Of a stretch of 64,000 nucleotides of DNA, positions 7,556 to 16,279 are shown piece by piece. The notes under the pieces are model-generated. The model ran no database searches. It saw only the letters and a list, made by a program, of their open reading frames with translations, and was not told where the DNA came from. The position numbers were made by a program, and so were the translations under genes. This DNA comes from Marinibacterium sp050389775 (GTDB lineage Bacteria > Pseudomonadota > Alphaproteobacteria > Rhodobacterales > Rhodobacteraceae): NCBI RefSeq assembly GCF_050389775.1, contig NZ_CP177144.1, positions 1,426,001-1,490,000 of the forward strand, read 5' to 3'. The first letter of the stretch is position 1; every line of letters starts with the position of its first letter.

Positions 7556-7720
7556 GCCGGGGGCGCTGCCATCGGGCTGAACCGCTGGGTCGTGGCAGCT
7601 GCGCCGCCGTGGACATGAACCGTTGGGGCGGCCGTGGCCATGGGGCCAGACCGTTTGGCCGGGGGCATGCCCATTGGGTTGAACCGCCGGGGCGGGGGGA
7701 GGCCCTGCCCAAGGGGGGGA
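7531..7720. repeat. Degenerate tandem repeat, unit about 33-36 bp, about 5 copies
   Basis: The unit, roughly GCCGTGGCCATGGGGCTGA followed by (G/A)CCGCTGGGCCGGGG, starts in the last codons of the response regulator (7531) and recurs at about 7564, 7598, 7631 and 7670. Each copy keeps GG(C/G)CATGGGG-like and AACCGyTGG-like blocks with variable mismatches. It sits at the junction of two convergent genes. It looks like serial duplication of the gene's 3' end. Confidence 0.7.
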
Positions 7721-7878
7721 ACCGTCGGGCCAGGGTCGGCGCGGACGTGGCCGTCGGGCGTACCCGCCCGGTCGATGATCGGCGCGGCGGGCACTACGGG
7801 GCCGCTGCCCATGCCGCCCCGCACCACCGGCCCGGAGCGATCCGGGCCGGCCGTCTGTCCACAGGCAAACGCGGCCGA
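7556..7878. other. Convergent intergenic region
   Basis: The first half holds the degenerate tandem repeat. The second half (7720-7878) is GC-rich with no gene; no clear intrinsic terminator with a T-run was found for either converging gene. Confidence 0.5.
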
Positions 7879-8895
7879 TCAGACCCGCAGCAGGGTCTTG
7901 ATGGCGCGGCGTTCGTCCATCGCGCGATAACCCTCGGCCACGTCGGCCAGCGGGATATCCAGGTCAAAGACCTTGCCCGGGTCGACCTTGCGGCTGAGCA
8001 CCTGGTCGATCAGGTCGGGCAGGAAACGGCGCACCGGGGCGGGGCCGCCCAGCATCGCCCTTTGGGCAAAGAACAGCTGCGCGCCGTCGAAGGTCACGCC
8101 ATGAGGCACGCCGACATAACCGATATGGCCGCCGGGCCGGGCGGCATAGATCGCCTGGTTCATCGAGGTTTCGGTGCCCACGCATTCCATCACCGCATCG
8201 GCCCCGACATTGCCGGTCAGCTCGCGGATCTTGGCGATGCCCTCCTCGCCACGTTCGGCCACGATGTCGGTCGCTCCGAATTCCAGCGCCAGGTCCTGGC
8301 GCGATGTGTGGCGGCTCATGGCGATGATGCGCCCGGCGCCCATCTGTTTCGCCGCCAGCACGGCCATCAGGCCCACCGCCCCGTCGCCCACCACGGCCAC
8401 GGTCGACCCGGGCTGGACCTGCGCCGCGTCACAGGCATACCAGCCGGTGCCAAAGACATCGGACGCGGCCAGCAGCCCGGGGATCAGGTCTTCGTCGGGA
8501 TGCGCGTCGAGCGCGACCAGCGTGCCATCGGCCAACGGCACCCGGGCCAGCGGCGCCTGGGCCCCGGTCATGAACTCGACATTCTCGCAGGAGGATTGGA
8601 AACCGTGGCGGCAATGCGGGCAGGTGTTGTCGGACAGGCAGAACGACCCGACGACAAACTGGCCGGGCGTGACCGATGTGACGGCCTCGCCCACGGCTTC
8701 GACCACGCCGCAATATTCGTGGCCCATGGCCTGGGGCGCGGTGACCGGCTGGTCGCCGCGATAGGGCCACAGGTCCGAGCCGCAGACGCAAGAGGCTGCC
8801 AGGCGGATGATGGCATCGGTGGGTTTCTGGATGACGGGCTCGGCGACGTCTTCGAAACGCACGTCGCCGGCCCCGTAAAGCATGGTGGCTTTCAT
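7879..8895 (-). CDS. Zinc-dependent alcohol dehydrogenase (MDR family)
   Basis: 338 residues. The catalytic zinc site is suggested by Cys38 (CVCGSD), His59-Glu60 (GHEYCG) and later residues. A structural zinc loop is present (DNTCPHCRHGFQSSCEN). The NAD(P)-binding Rossmann motif is VVGDGAVGLMAVLAA, near the middle. It resembles the glutathione-independent formaldehyde or threonine dehydrogenase-like zinc alcohol dehydrogenases that oxidise short alcohols in the cytoplasm; substrate not inferable. I start at 8895 (MKATMLYGAGDVRFED); the open frame extends 37 codons further without family character. It is transcribed divergently from paoABC, so an aldehyde product could be passed to that oxidoreductase, which is only an inference. 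Confidence 0.88.
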   Translation of the reverse strand: MKATMLYGAGDVRFEDVAEPVIQKPTDAIIRLAASCVCGSDLWPYRGDQPVTAPQAMGHEYCGVVEAVGEAVTSVTPGQFVVGSFCLSDNTCPHCRHGFQSSCENVEFMTGAQAPLARVPLADGTLVALDAHPDEDLIPGLLAASDVFGTGWYACDAAQVQPGSTVAVVGDGAVGLMAVLAAKQMGAGRIIAMSRHTSRQDLALEFGATDIVAERGEEGIAKIRELTGNVGADAVMECVGTETSMNQAIYAARPGGHIGYVGVPHGVTFDGAQLFFAQRAMLGGPAPVRRFLPDLIDQVLSRKVDPGKVFDLDIPLADVAEGYRAMDERRAIKTLLRV

Positions 8896-9306
8896 GAAAG
8901 GGATCCTTGGTCTGATCGGCGCCCTGGCCCGGCGGGCCGGGTGCCGGAAGGTGGCCGCCCGGACATATGGCATCCCCGGCCGTCCGATTAGCGGGCGCCC
9001 GGCCATTGCGTCTATACCCGGACTTCATGAATGGACCGGCGGTGGTCTGCGCGGCACGGGCAGATGGCCGGCCCGCCGGGGCAATCGGGCGGCGGAGTTC
9101 GTAACTCTGACCCCGGCCAACGCGTCACGGCCCAAAGGGTTTCATCCGCCTCATTCATAGATCCTATCACCCAGCGCCCGGTAATCCCCGGCGCTGTCCT
9201 GCCTACATCCCCCATCAGGACCCCAAGCCATCACCCGGAGGCGCCCGGACCCGCAGGGCCGGAAGACGACGCGCCGCGTGATCACGCCAGCAAGGAGCGA
9301 CCCCGC
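8896..9306. other. Divergent intergenic region before paoABC
   Basis: A 411-base gap between the divergent alcohol dehydrogenase and paoA. It must hold the promoters of both. Contains no convincing ORF. No clear -35/-10 pair or operator stood out. A purine-rich AGGAGCG block sits shortly before the paoA start as a ribosome site. Confidence 0.4.
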
Positions 9307-9957
9307 ATGAGCCCTCCCGTCGACATCCATCTCAACCGCCGCGACCTGATGGCCGGCACCGCTGCGGCCGCCCTGACCGCCAGCCTGCCCGGCGCCCTGC
9401 GTGCCCAGACCACGGCCGCCCCCTTGCCCCTGCCCAAGGGCCCGACGACCACCCCCGTCAGCTTCCGCATCAACGGCGCTGAAACGGCCATCGAGGTCGA
9501 CAACCGCATGACCCTGCTCGACGCCCTGCGCGAGGGGCTGCAGATGACCGGCACCAAGAAGGGCTGCGACCATGGCCAATGCGGGGCCTGCACCGTCATG
9601 GTCAACGGCCGGCGCATCAATTCCTGCCTGACCCTGGCGTGCATGCACGAAGGCGATGAAATCACCTCGGTCGAAGGCATCGGCCAGCCCGACGAGATGG
9701 ACCCGATGCAGGCGGCCTTTGTCGAACACGACGGGTTCCAGTGCGGCTATTGCACCCCGGGCCAGATCTGTTCGGCCCGGGCCGTGCTGGACGAGATCCG
9801 CGCGGGCATCCCCAGCCACGTGACCGGCGACCTGACCGCGCCCATCGCCATCAGCGACGCCGAGATCCGCGAGCGCATGTCGGGCAACATCTGCCGCTGC
9901 GGGGCCTATGCCAACATCCTGGCCGCCATCACCCAGGTCGCGGAGGACCAGGCATGA
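9307..9957 (+). CDS. paoA: Aldehyde oxidoreductase iron-sulfur subunit
   Basis: 216 residues, the small subunit of a periplasmic molybdenum aldehyde oxidoreductase (YagT/PaoA type). It begins with a Tat signal (NRRDLMAGTAAAALTAS) that would export the folded, assembled complex. The first [2Fe-2S] cluster ligands are in CDHGQCGACTV with a downstream Cys (INSC). The second, C-terminal cluster ligands are in FQCGYCTPGQ and ICRCGAY. Electrons flow from the Mo site through these clusters to FAD. The stop overlaps the start of paoB (ATGA). Length and cysteine spacing match the family. Confidence 0.93.
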   Translation: MSPPVDIHLNRRDLMAGTAAAALTASLPGALRAQTTAAPLPLPKGPTTTPVSFRINGAETAIEVDNRMTLLDALREGLQMTGTKKGCDHGQCGACTVMVNGRRINSCLTLACMHEGDEITSVEGIGQPDEMDPMQAAFVEHDGFQCGYCTPGQICSARAVLDEIRAGIPSHVTGDLTAPIAISDAEIRERMSGNICRCGAYANILAAITQVAEDQA

Positions 9958-10910
9958 GGGAATTCAGCTACGAACGCGCCGCCACCCCCGCCGCTGCCGC
10001 CGCCCGCGCGGCCGAGGTGCCCGGGGCCAGGTTCATCGCCGGGGGCACCAACCTGCTGGACCTGATGAAACACGAGATCGAGACGCCGGTGCACCTGATC
10101 GACGTCAACGGCACCGGGCTCGACTCGATCACCGAAACCGAAGAGGGCGGGCTGCGGATCGGGGCCATGGTGCGCAACACCGACCTGGCCGCCGATGCGC
10201 GGGTGCGGCGTGATTACGGCGTGCTGACCCGGGCGCTGGTGGCCGGGGCCTCGGGCCAGCTGCGCAACAAGGCGACCACCGCCGGCAACCTGCTGCAACG
10301 GACGCGCTGTCCCTATTTCTACGACACCAACATGCCCTGCAACAAGCGCAGCCCCGGCGCGGGCTGTGCCGCGCAGGACCCCGGTGCGGTGACCCGGGGG
10401 CTGGGCGTCGTCGGCACCTCGGCGGCCTGCATCGCCACCCATCCCAGCGACATGGCCGTGGCCCTGATGGTGCTGGATGCGACGGTGGAAACCGTGACGC
10501 CCGAAGGCGACACGCGGGCCATCCCGCTGGCCGGGTTCTATGCCGCCCCGGGCGAGACGCCCGATGTCGAAACGGTGCTGGGCGCGGGCGAGATGATCAC
10601 CGCCGTGACCCTGCCGGCGCCGATCGGCGGCACCCAGATGTATCACAAGGTGCGCGACCGGGCGTCTTATGCCTTTGCGCTGGTCTCCGTGGCGCTGATC
10701 GTCCAGCCCGACGGTACCGGCCGGGTGGCCCTGGGCGGTGTCGCCCCGCGACCCTGGCGCGATCCCGCGGCCGAGGCGCTGATGCCCCGGGGGGCAGGGG
10801 CCGTGATGGCCCGCCTGCTGGGCGATGCCACCCCGACCGAGGACAACGCCTTCAAGATCGCGCTGGCCGAACGCACGCTGGCCGGCCTTCTGGCCGAGGC
10901 AAAGGAGTAA
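9954..10910 (+). CDS. paoB: Aldehyde oxidoreductase FAD subunit
   Basis: 318 residues, CO dehydrogenase flavoprotein-like (YagS/PaoB). The FAD pyrophosphate-binding segment is FIAGGTNLLDLMK, with a second motif ATTAGNLLQRTRCPYF. The inserted cysteine-rich loop (RCPYFYDTNMPCNKRSPGAGC) is characteristic of PaoB-type subunits, where it carries an additional [4Fe-4S] cluster not found in classic xanthine dehydrogenases. The start at 9954 overlaps the paoA stop by four bases. It sits in the middle of the paoABC operon and hands electrons from the iron-sulfur clusters to the acceptor via FAD. Confidence 0.93.
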   Translation: MREFSYERAATPAAAAARAAEVPGARFIAGGTNLLDLMKHEIETPVHLIDVNGTGLDSITETEEGGLRIGAMVRNTDLAADARVRRDYGVLTRALVAGASGQLRNKATTAGNLLQRTRCPYFYDTNMPCNKRSPGAGCAAQDPGAVTRGLGVVGTSAACIATHPSDMAVALMVLDATVETVTPEGDTRAIPLAGFYAAPGETPDVETVLGAGEMITAVTLPAPIGGTQMYHKVRDRASYAFALVSVALIVQPDGTGRVALGGVAPRPWRDPAAEALMPRGAGAVMARLLGDATPTEDNAFKIALAERTLAGLLAEAKE

Positions 10911-10914
10911 TCCC

Positions 10915-13113
10915 ATGGAGTTCAATGCACCCGCCGGGTCCAATCTCTTTGACACCGCCCGGATCGTGGGCCGGCCCACGCCGCGCGTCGACGGCGCGCT
11001 CAAGACCACCGGCCAGGCGCCTTATGCCTATGAGCGCCACGACGTGGCCCCGGACCAGCTGGTCGGCTTTCCGCTGGGGGCGGCCATCGCCACCGGCCGG
11101 ATCCTGTCGATGGACACCTCGGCCGCCCTGGCCGCGCCCGGCGTCGTCGACATCGTGACCACGCTGGACATGGACGCCCTGCCGAAATCCAGCTGGAACG
11201 TCGCGCATCTCTTTGGCGGCGACGTGGTCGAACATTACCACCAGGCAATTGCCGTGGTCGTGGCCGAGAGCTTTGAACAGGCCCGGGCGGCGGCCCACCT
11301 GATCCGCGTCGAATACGAGGCCGACACCGACGCGACCTTTGACCTCGGTGCGGCCTGGCAGGACGTTGCCGAGGGCGATACCGACCCGGTCGCCCGCGTG
11401 GGCGATTTCGAAGCGGCCTTCGCGGCCGCGCCGGTCCAGCTGGACGAAACCTATCACACCCCCGGCCATTCCCACGCGATGATGGAGCCCCATGCGACCA
11501 TCGCCCGCTGGGAGGATGGCAAGCTGACGGTCTGGACCTCGAACCAGATGATCAACTGGATGCGCGGGGCAATTGCCACGACCTTCGGCATGGACGAGGC
11601 CGACGTGCGCGTCGACAGCCCCTATGTGGGCGGCGGCTTCGGGGCAAAGCTCTTCGTGCGCTCCGACACGATCATGGCCGCCCTGGCCGCGCGCAAGACG
11701 GGGCGGGCGGTCAAGGTCATGCTGCCCCGGCCCTTCGTGATGAACAACACGACCCACCGGGCGGCCACGATCCAGCGCATCCGCATCGGGGCGACCGAGG
11801 ACGGGCGCATCACGGCCATCGCCCACGAGGACCTGTCGAACACCCTGCCCGGCGGGCGGGGCGAGAATTCGACCGACCAGACACGGGTGTTCTATGCCGG
11901 CGACAACCGCCTGATCACCCGCCGCCTGGCCGAGATGCACCTGCCCGAGGCCAATGCCATGCGCGCGCCGGGCGAGGCGTCGGGGCTGATGGCGCTGGAA
12001 ATTGCCATGGACGAGATGGCCGAGCGGCTGGGCATGGACCCGGTCGAATTCCGCGCGGTCAACGACACCCAGGTCGATCCCGAAGACCCCGAGCGGCCGT
12101 TCTCCGACCGCCATTTCGTCGAGGCCCTGCAGGCCGGGGCCGAGGCCTTTGGCTGGGCCGACCGCAACACGACGCCGGGAGGCATGCGCGACGGGCCCTG
12201 GCTGATCGGCCATGGCATGGCGGGGGCCTATCGCGGCGGGCCGGCGACAACATCGGGCGCGCGGGTCAGGCTGCAACCCGACGGCCGGCTGATCGTCGAA
12301 ACCGACATGACCGATATCGGCACCGGCTCCTACACGATCATTGCCCAGGTCGCGGCCGAGGTCATGGGCCTTGAGCTTGACCAGGTCGAGGTCCGGCTGG
12401 GCGACAGCGATTACCCCGTCTCGGCCGGTTCGGGCGGGCAATGGGGCGCGGTCAGCTCGACCTCGGGCACCTATGCCGCCTGTGTCGCCCTGCGCGGTGA
12501 GCTGGCGCGGCGGCTGGGCAATGGGGATGCCGAGACGCTGGAATTCGCCAATGGCGCGGTGCGCACGCCCGACAAGCAGGTGCCCTATGCCGAGATCGCG
12601 GCAGACGGCGAGATCGTGGCCGAGGAGACCATGACCTTCGGCGATTTCCGGGGCCAGCACGTGGTGGCCACCTTTGCCGCCCATTTCGTCGAGGTCGGCG
12701 TGCATGCGGCCACCGGCGAGATCCGCGTGCGCCGGATGCTGGGCGCCTGTGACGCCGGGCGCATCCTGAACCCGGTCACCGCGCGCAGCCAGGTCATCGG
12801 CGGCATGGTCATGGGCGTCGGCGCCGCGCTGATGGAAGAGATCGCCGTCGACACCGGCCGGGGCTTCTTTGCCAATCACGACCTGGCCGGATACGAGGTG
12901 CCGGTGCATGCCGACATCCCGCAGCAGGAGGTGATCTTTCTCGACACGTCCGACGCGGTCTCGTCGCCGCTGAAGGCCAAGGGGGTCGGCGAGCTGGGGC
13001 TGTGCGGCGTGGCGGCGGCGGTGGCCAATGCGGTCTACAATGCCACCGGCCTGCGCATCCGCGACTACCCGGTGACGCTGGACAAGATGATCGACCGCCT
13101 GCCGGCGGTCTGA
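10915..13113 (+). CDS. paoC: Aldehyde oxidoreductase molybdenum-binding subunit
   Basis: 732 residues, equal in length to E. coli PaoC. Molybdopterin cytosine dinucleotide binding regions include YVGGGFGAKLF, AMRAPGEASG and GSGGQWGAVSSTSG. The putative catalytic glutamate is at about residue 693 in GVGELGLCG, corresponding to the base of xanthine-oxidase-family enzymes. It hydroxylates aldehydes to carboxylic acids, probably in the periplasm given the Tat signal on PaoA. A ribosome site AAGGAG precedes the ATG at 10915. No XdhC/PaoD-type cofactor-insertion chaperone gene follows, unlike the E. coli paoABCD operon. Confidence 0.93.
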   Translation: MEFNAPAGSNLFDTARIVGRPTPRVDGALKTTGQAPYAYERHDVAPDQLVGFPLGAAIATGRILSMDTSAALAAPGVVDIVTTLDMDALPKSSWNVAHLFGGDVVEHYHQAIAVVVAESFEQARAAAHLIRVEYEADTDATFDLGAAWQDVAEGDTDPVARVGDFEAAFAAAPVQLDETYHTPGHSHAMMEPHATIARWEDGKLTVWTSNQMINWMRGAIATTFGMDEADVRVDSPYVGGGFGAKLFVRSDTIMAALAARKTGRAVKVMLPRPFVMNNTTHRAATIQRIRIGATEDGRITAIAHEDLSNTLPGGRGENSTDQTRVFYAGDNRLITRRLAEMHLPEANAMRAPGEASGLMALEIAMDEMAERLGMDPVEFRAVNDTQVDPEDPERPFSDRHFVEALQAGAEAFGWADRNTTPGGMRDGPWLIGHGMAGAYRGGPATTSGARVRLQPDGRLIVETDMTDIGTGSYTIIAQVAAEVMGLELDQVEVRLGDSDYPVSAGSGGQWGAVSSTSGTYAACVALRGELARRLGNGDAETLEFANGAVRTPDKQVPYAEIAADGEIVAEETMTFGDFRGQHVVATFAAHFVEVGVHAATGEIRVRRMLGACDAGRILNPVTARSQVIGGMVMGVGAALMEEIAVDTGRGFFANHDLAGYEVPVHADIPQQEVIFLDTSDAVSSPLKAKGVGELGLCGVAAAVANAVYNATGLRIRDYPVTLDKMIDRLPAV

Positions 13114-13115
13114 TC

Positions 13116-13139
13116 GGCGCAGTCCGGGCCGCCTTTTTC
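13116..13139 (+). terminator. Possible weak terminator after paoC
   Basis: GGCG pairs with CGCC around a nine-base loop, followed by TTTTT (13134-13138). The stem is short but the T-run is clear. Confidence 0.35.
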
Positions 13140-13207
13140 CAGGGTGCCCAACGCCCGGGTCGCCGTCCGTCGGATGTTCCCGGGCGGCGGCCCCTGGCGG
13201 TCCGGTC

Positions 13208-14101
13208 TCAGCCGGTGTAGCGCAGCGCGTCGCGCACCAGGGCAAAGGCCGGCGTGACCTGCCGCCGGGACGGGTAATAGAGGTGATAGCCGGGGAAGGG
13301 CGGGCTCCAGTCTTCCAGCACGGCCTCGACCCGGCCGGCGGCGATGTGGTCCCGCAGGTGGTAATCGGGCAGGCAGCACAGGCCATGGCCGTCGAGACAG
13401 GCCCGCACGATCAGCTCGACATCGTTTGATGTGACCTGGCCGGTCACCCGCACGTTCAGCGGCTTGCCGTCGCGTTCGAATTCCCAGGGGTAGAGCCCGC
13501 CCAGCGTCGGCAGGCGCAGGTTGATGCAATTGTGGTCGGTCAGGTCATGCGGCGTTTCGGGCCGGCCGTGGCGGGCGAAATACTCCCGCGTGCCGACCGT
13601 CAGCATGCGCAGGTCGGGCCCGATGCGCAGGGCGATCATGTCCTTCTCGACGCTTTCGCCCAGCCGCACCCCGGCGTCGAACCGTTCCTCGACGATATCG
13701 GTTAGCTTGGGATCGACGGCCATTTCCAGCTGAACATCCGGGTATTCGGCCAGCACCGGCGACAGCCGCGGCCAGATCAGCTCGACCGCTGCATGATGCG
13801 ACGTGGTGATCCGCACCAGCCCGGCCGGACGGGCGCGCATCTCGTTCAGCCCGGCCAGCCGTTCCTCTATGTCGTTGAAGGCCGGGCGCAGGGTTGCGGC
13901 CAGCTGTTCGCCCGCCAGCGTGGGCGAGACATTGCGCGTGGTCCGCGTCAGCAGGCGGATGTCCAGCCGTTCCTCCAGCCGCTTGACCGTGTGGCTCAGG
14001 GCGCTTTGCGACGTGCCCAGCCGGGCCGCGGCCCGGGTAAAGCTGCGTTCCTCGCAGACGGCCAGAAAGGCCATCAGGTCGCCAAGTTCGTCTCGTTTCA
14101 T
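13208..14101 (-). CDS. LysR-family transcriptional regulator
   Basis: 297 residues. Winged helix-turn-helix at the N-terminus (DLMAFLAVCEERSFTRAAARLGTSQSALSHTVKRLEE) and a substrate-binding effector domain from about residue 90. It resembles the LysR subgroup often found beside oxidoreductase genes. The start at 14101 (MKRDELGDL) gives the normal family length; the frame extends eight codons upstream. It converges on paoABC rather than diverging from it, so its control of paoABC is possible but not shown by position. The divergent neighbour is a second LysR gene, with about 190 bases between them. Confidence 0.9.
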   Translation of the reverse strand: MKRDELGDLMAFLAVCEERSFTRAAARLGTSQSALSHTVKRLEERLDIRLLTRTTRNVSPTLAGEQLAATLRPAFNDIEERLAGLNEMRARPAGLVRITTSHHAAVELIWPRLSPVLAEYPDVQLEMAVDPKLTDIVEERFDAGVRLGESVEKDMIALRIGPDLRMLTVGTREYFARHGRPETPHDLTDHNCINLRLPTLGGLYPWEFERDGKPLNVRVTGQVTSNDVELIVRACLDGHGLCCLPDYHLRDHIAAGRVEAVLEDWSPPFPGYHLYYPSRRQVTPAFALVRDALRYTG

Positions 14102-14289
14102 TGATGATCCCGTCACATGGCCCAAAGCCCGATGCAGAGCTTTCTAACATTAATCGGCCCTGCCGGGCCAGTGGCCCGCGGCAGGCGCCGAACCGGCCGG
14201 CCGGACAGGGCCGATGCGGATTAGATGTGGCCGGTGATGCACGGCCCAGATATAGTGAGATCAAATAAGAAGAAGAGACTTATCGGTTT

Positions 14290-15210
14290 ATGCTGACGTT
14301 GAGACATTACGAGCTGCTTGTCACCCTGGCCGAAGAGCTTCACTTCGGTCGGGCGGCCGAGCGGCTGTCGATCTCGCAGCCGCAGCTGACCCAGCAGCTC
14401 AAGCAGATGGAAGAGCTGATCGGCACTTTGCTCTTCGAACGCAACCGGCGCAAGGTCGAACTGGCCCAGGCCGGGCGGTTGCTGCTGCCCGAGGCCCGCG
14501 CCGTGCTGCGCCATGCCGCCCGGGCCCAGGACGTGGCGATGAGCGTCGGGCGGGGCACGATCGGCGAGCTGGCCCTGGGCTATGTCGGCGCGGCGTCGAC
14601 CAGCGGCGTGCTGGCCCGGCTGCTGCGGGCCTATCGCGACCGGGCGCCGGACGTGCGGCTGCAGCTGACACTGATGGACCTCGACCGCCAGATCCCCGAG
14701 GTGTCGGCGGGCAACCTGGACGCGGGCATCGTGCGCCTGCCGTTCCCCGACATGCCCGAGAACCTGGTCACGCGGACCCTGCACGAGGAACGGCTGTGGA
14801 TCGCCCTGCCGGCTGACCACCCGCTGGCCGATGGCCCGGCGGATGGCGCGCTGGACCTGGCGGCCTTTCGCGATGCGTCCTTCCTGGCCACCCACCTGCC
14901 GCCCAACATCGGCTTTTCGGCAGCCATGCACCAGGCCTGCGCCGGGGCGGGCATCAGCCCCGACATCGTCCACCGCTCGCCCCAGTTCACCTCCATCGTC
15001 AGCCTCGTCGCGGCGGGGCTGGGCGTGGCCGTCGTGCCCGATTCCATCCGCTTCCTGGCCGTGCCCGGCGTGGTCTATCGCCCGCTGGCCGGGGTGGCGG
15101 TGACGGCCAACATTTCCCTTGTCCACCAAGACAGCCGCGAAAGCCCGGCCCTGGACCAGTTCCTGGCCTGCCTCGACGCGGTACGACCCCAAGGAGACAT
15201 CGTCACATGA
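14290..15210 (+). CDS. LysR-family transcriptional regulator linked to pcaD
   Basis: 306 residues. N-terminal winged HTH (MLTLRHYELLVTLAEELHFGRAAERLSISQPQLTQQLKQMEE) typical of the CatM/BenM/CbnR subgroup that controls aromatic catabolism, then a periplasmic-binding-like effector domain. It is preceded by an AT-rich promoter-like stretch (14255-14285). The stop overlaps the start of the pcaD-type hydrolase (ATGA), which means regulator and enzyme are made from one transcript. The likely effector is an aromatic-pathway acid such as muconate or oxoadipate, an inference from subgroup and neighbour. Confidence 0.88.
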   Translation: MLTLRHYELLVTLAEELHFGRAAERLSISQPQLTQQLKQMEELIGTLLFERNRRKVELAQAGRLLLPEARAVLRHAARAQDVAMSVGRGTIGELALGYVGAASTSGVLARLLRAYRDRAPDVRLQLTLMDLDRQIPEVSAGNLDAGIVRLPFPDMPENLVTRTLHEERLWIALPADHPLADGPADGALDLAAFRDASFLATHLPPNIGFSAAMHQACAGAGISPDIVHRSPQFTSIVSLVAAGLGVAVVPDSIRFLAVPGVVYRPLAGVAVTANISLVHQDSRESPALDQFLACLDAVRPQGDIVT

Positions 15211-15986
15211 GAACCGAACGCTTCACGGCCCTGGATGGCATCTATCACGGGTTCCGCCCGGCCGAAGGCAGCGCCCCGGTGCTGGTCTTTGCCAATTCGC
15301 TGGGCACCGACCTGCGCGTCTGGGACCGGATCGTGGCCCGGCTGCCCGAAAGCTGGGGCATCCTGCGCCAGGACAAGCGCGGCCACGGGCTGAGCGCGGC
15401 GAAGGACACGCTGAGCATCGAGACCATGGCCGATGACGTCGAAACCCTGCTGGATCACTATGACATCGGCGGGTTCACCGGGGTCGGCCTGTCGGTCGGC
15501 GGGCTGATCATGCAACGCCTGGCCGTGCGCCGGCCCGAAGGCATGAGCCACCTGGTGCTGTCGGACACGGCGGCCAAGATCGGGTCGCCCGAGATCTGGA
15601 ACCCGCGGATCGACACCGTGCTGGCCAAGGGCATTGCCGAGATCGGTGATGCCATCCTGGAGCGCTGGTTCGCCGCGCCCTACCGCGACACCGAGGACTT
15701 CGCCATGTGGCGGGCGATGCTCGAACGCACCCCGGCCAAGGGCTATGCCCAGGTCTGTGCCGCGATCCGCGATGCCGATTACCGCGCCGACCTGGCCCGG
15801 ATCACCCAGCGCACGCTGGTCATTGCCGGGGCCGAAGACGCCTCGACCCCGCCGGAGCTGGTGAAATCGACCGCCGAGGCCATCGCCGGCGCGCGCTACG
15901 AGGAAATCGCCGATGCGGGCCATCTGCCCTGTGTCGAACAGCCGGACATCTTCGCCGCGCTGCTGAAGGACCATATCGGGGTCTGA
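15207..15986 (+). CDS. pcaD: 3-oxoadipate enol-lactonase
   Basis: 259-residue alpha/beta hydrolase. The nucleophile elbow is GLSVGG with Ser96, the oxyanion-hole region is FANSLGTDLRVWD, and the catalytic His is near residue 242 (DAGHLPCVE). The RQDKRGHGLS segment matches 3-oxoadipate enol-lactone hydrolases, which open the enol-lactone to 3-oxoadipate in the beta-ketoadipate pathway. The gene is coupled to a LysR gene of the aromatic type. A muconolactone isomerase gene, which makes this enzyme's substrate in the catechol branch, lies 1 kb downstream on the other strand. No catA or catB is visible. Confidence 0.85.
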   Translation: MRTERFTALDGIYHGFRPAEGSAPVLVFANSLGTDLRVWDRIVARLPESWGILRQDKRGHGLSAAKDTLSIETMADDVETLLDHYDIGGFTGVGLSVGGLIMQRLAVRRPEGMSHLVLSDTAAKIGSPEIWNPRIDTVLAKGIAEIGDAILERWFAAPYRDTEDFAMWRAMLERTPAKGYAQVCAAIRDADYRADLARITQRTLVIAGAEDASTPPELVKSTAEAIAGARYEEIADAGHLPCVEQPDIFAALLKDHIGV

Positions 15987-16016
15987 CCCGCCGCGACCTG
16001 CGACGATCCGTTGCGC

Positions 16017-16047
16017 AAAAGGTCGCCCCGTTTCGGGCGGCCTTTTC
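16017..16047. terminator. Bidirectional intrinsic terminator after pcaD
   Basis: AAAAGG-T-CGCCC, then CGTTTC, then GGGCG-G-CCTTTT forms a near-perfect stem with A-run and T-run flanks, so it can terminate from either side. It lies directly before the 17-bp repeat array. Confidence 0.8.
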
Positions 16048-16050
16048 ATG

Positions 16051-16220
16051 TTTGGATCGGGATCATGTGCGGGCCGGGATCATGTGTGGGCCGGGGCCAT
16101 GTGTGGACCGGAGCCATGTGTGCACCGGCACCATGTGCAGGCCGGGGCCATGTTTGGATCGGGATCATGCGTGGATCGGGATCATGTGCGGGCAGGGGCC
16201 ATGTGCGGGCAGGGGCCATG
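16051..16220. repeat. Tandem array of ten 17-bp units
   Basis: Ten contiguous 17-base units fill exactly 170 bases. The unit is close to TGCGGGCCGGGATCATG; each copy ends in CATG and most contain GG(A/G)(T/G)(C/A)CATG. First unit: 16051-16067; last: 16204-16220. Units vary at positions 1-8 and in GATCATG versus GGCCATG, so the array is old or evolving by mixed duplication. It lies between convergent genes, just after a terminator. 17 is not a multiple of three and no ribosome site is present, so it is not coding. Confidence 0.9.
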
Positions 16221-16279
16221 AGAAGGCCGAGGCCACTGCCCGGCCGCTGTCATGACCGGCCGGGCAGCGGCGGGCGGGG

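Noticed and set aside
10852..13386. An 844-codon open frame on the minus strand
   Set aside because: Shadow of paoC; the plus-strand product has full family motifs, while this frame is His/Arg/Gly-rich without any.
16051..16220. CRISPR array
   Set aside because: Units are directly adjacent with no spacers, and no cas genes are present. The same holds for the 14-bp and 34-bp arrays.
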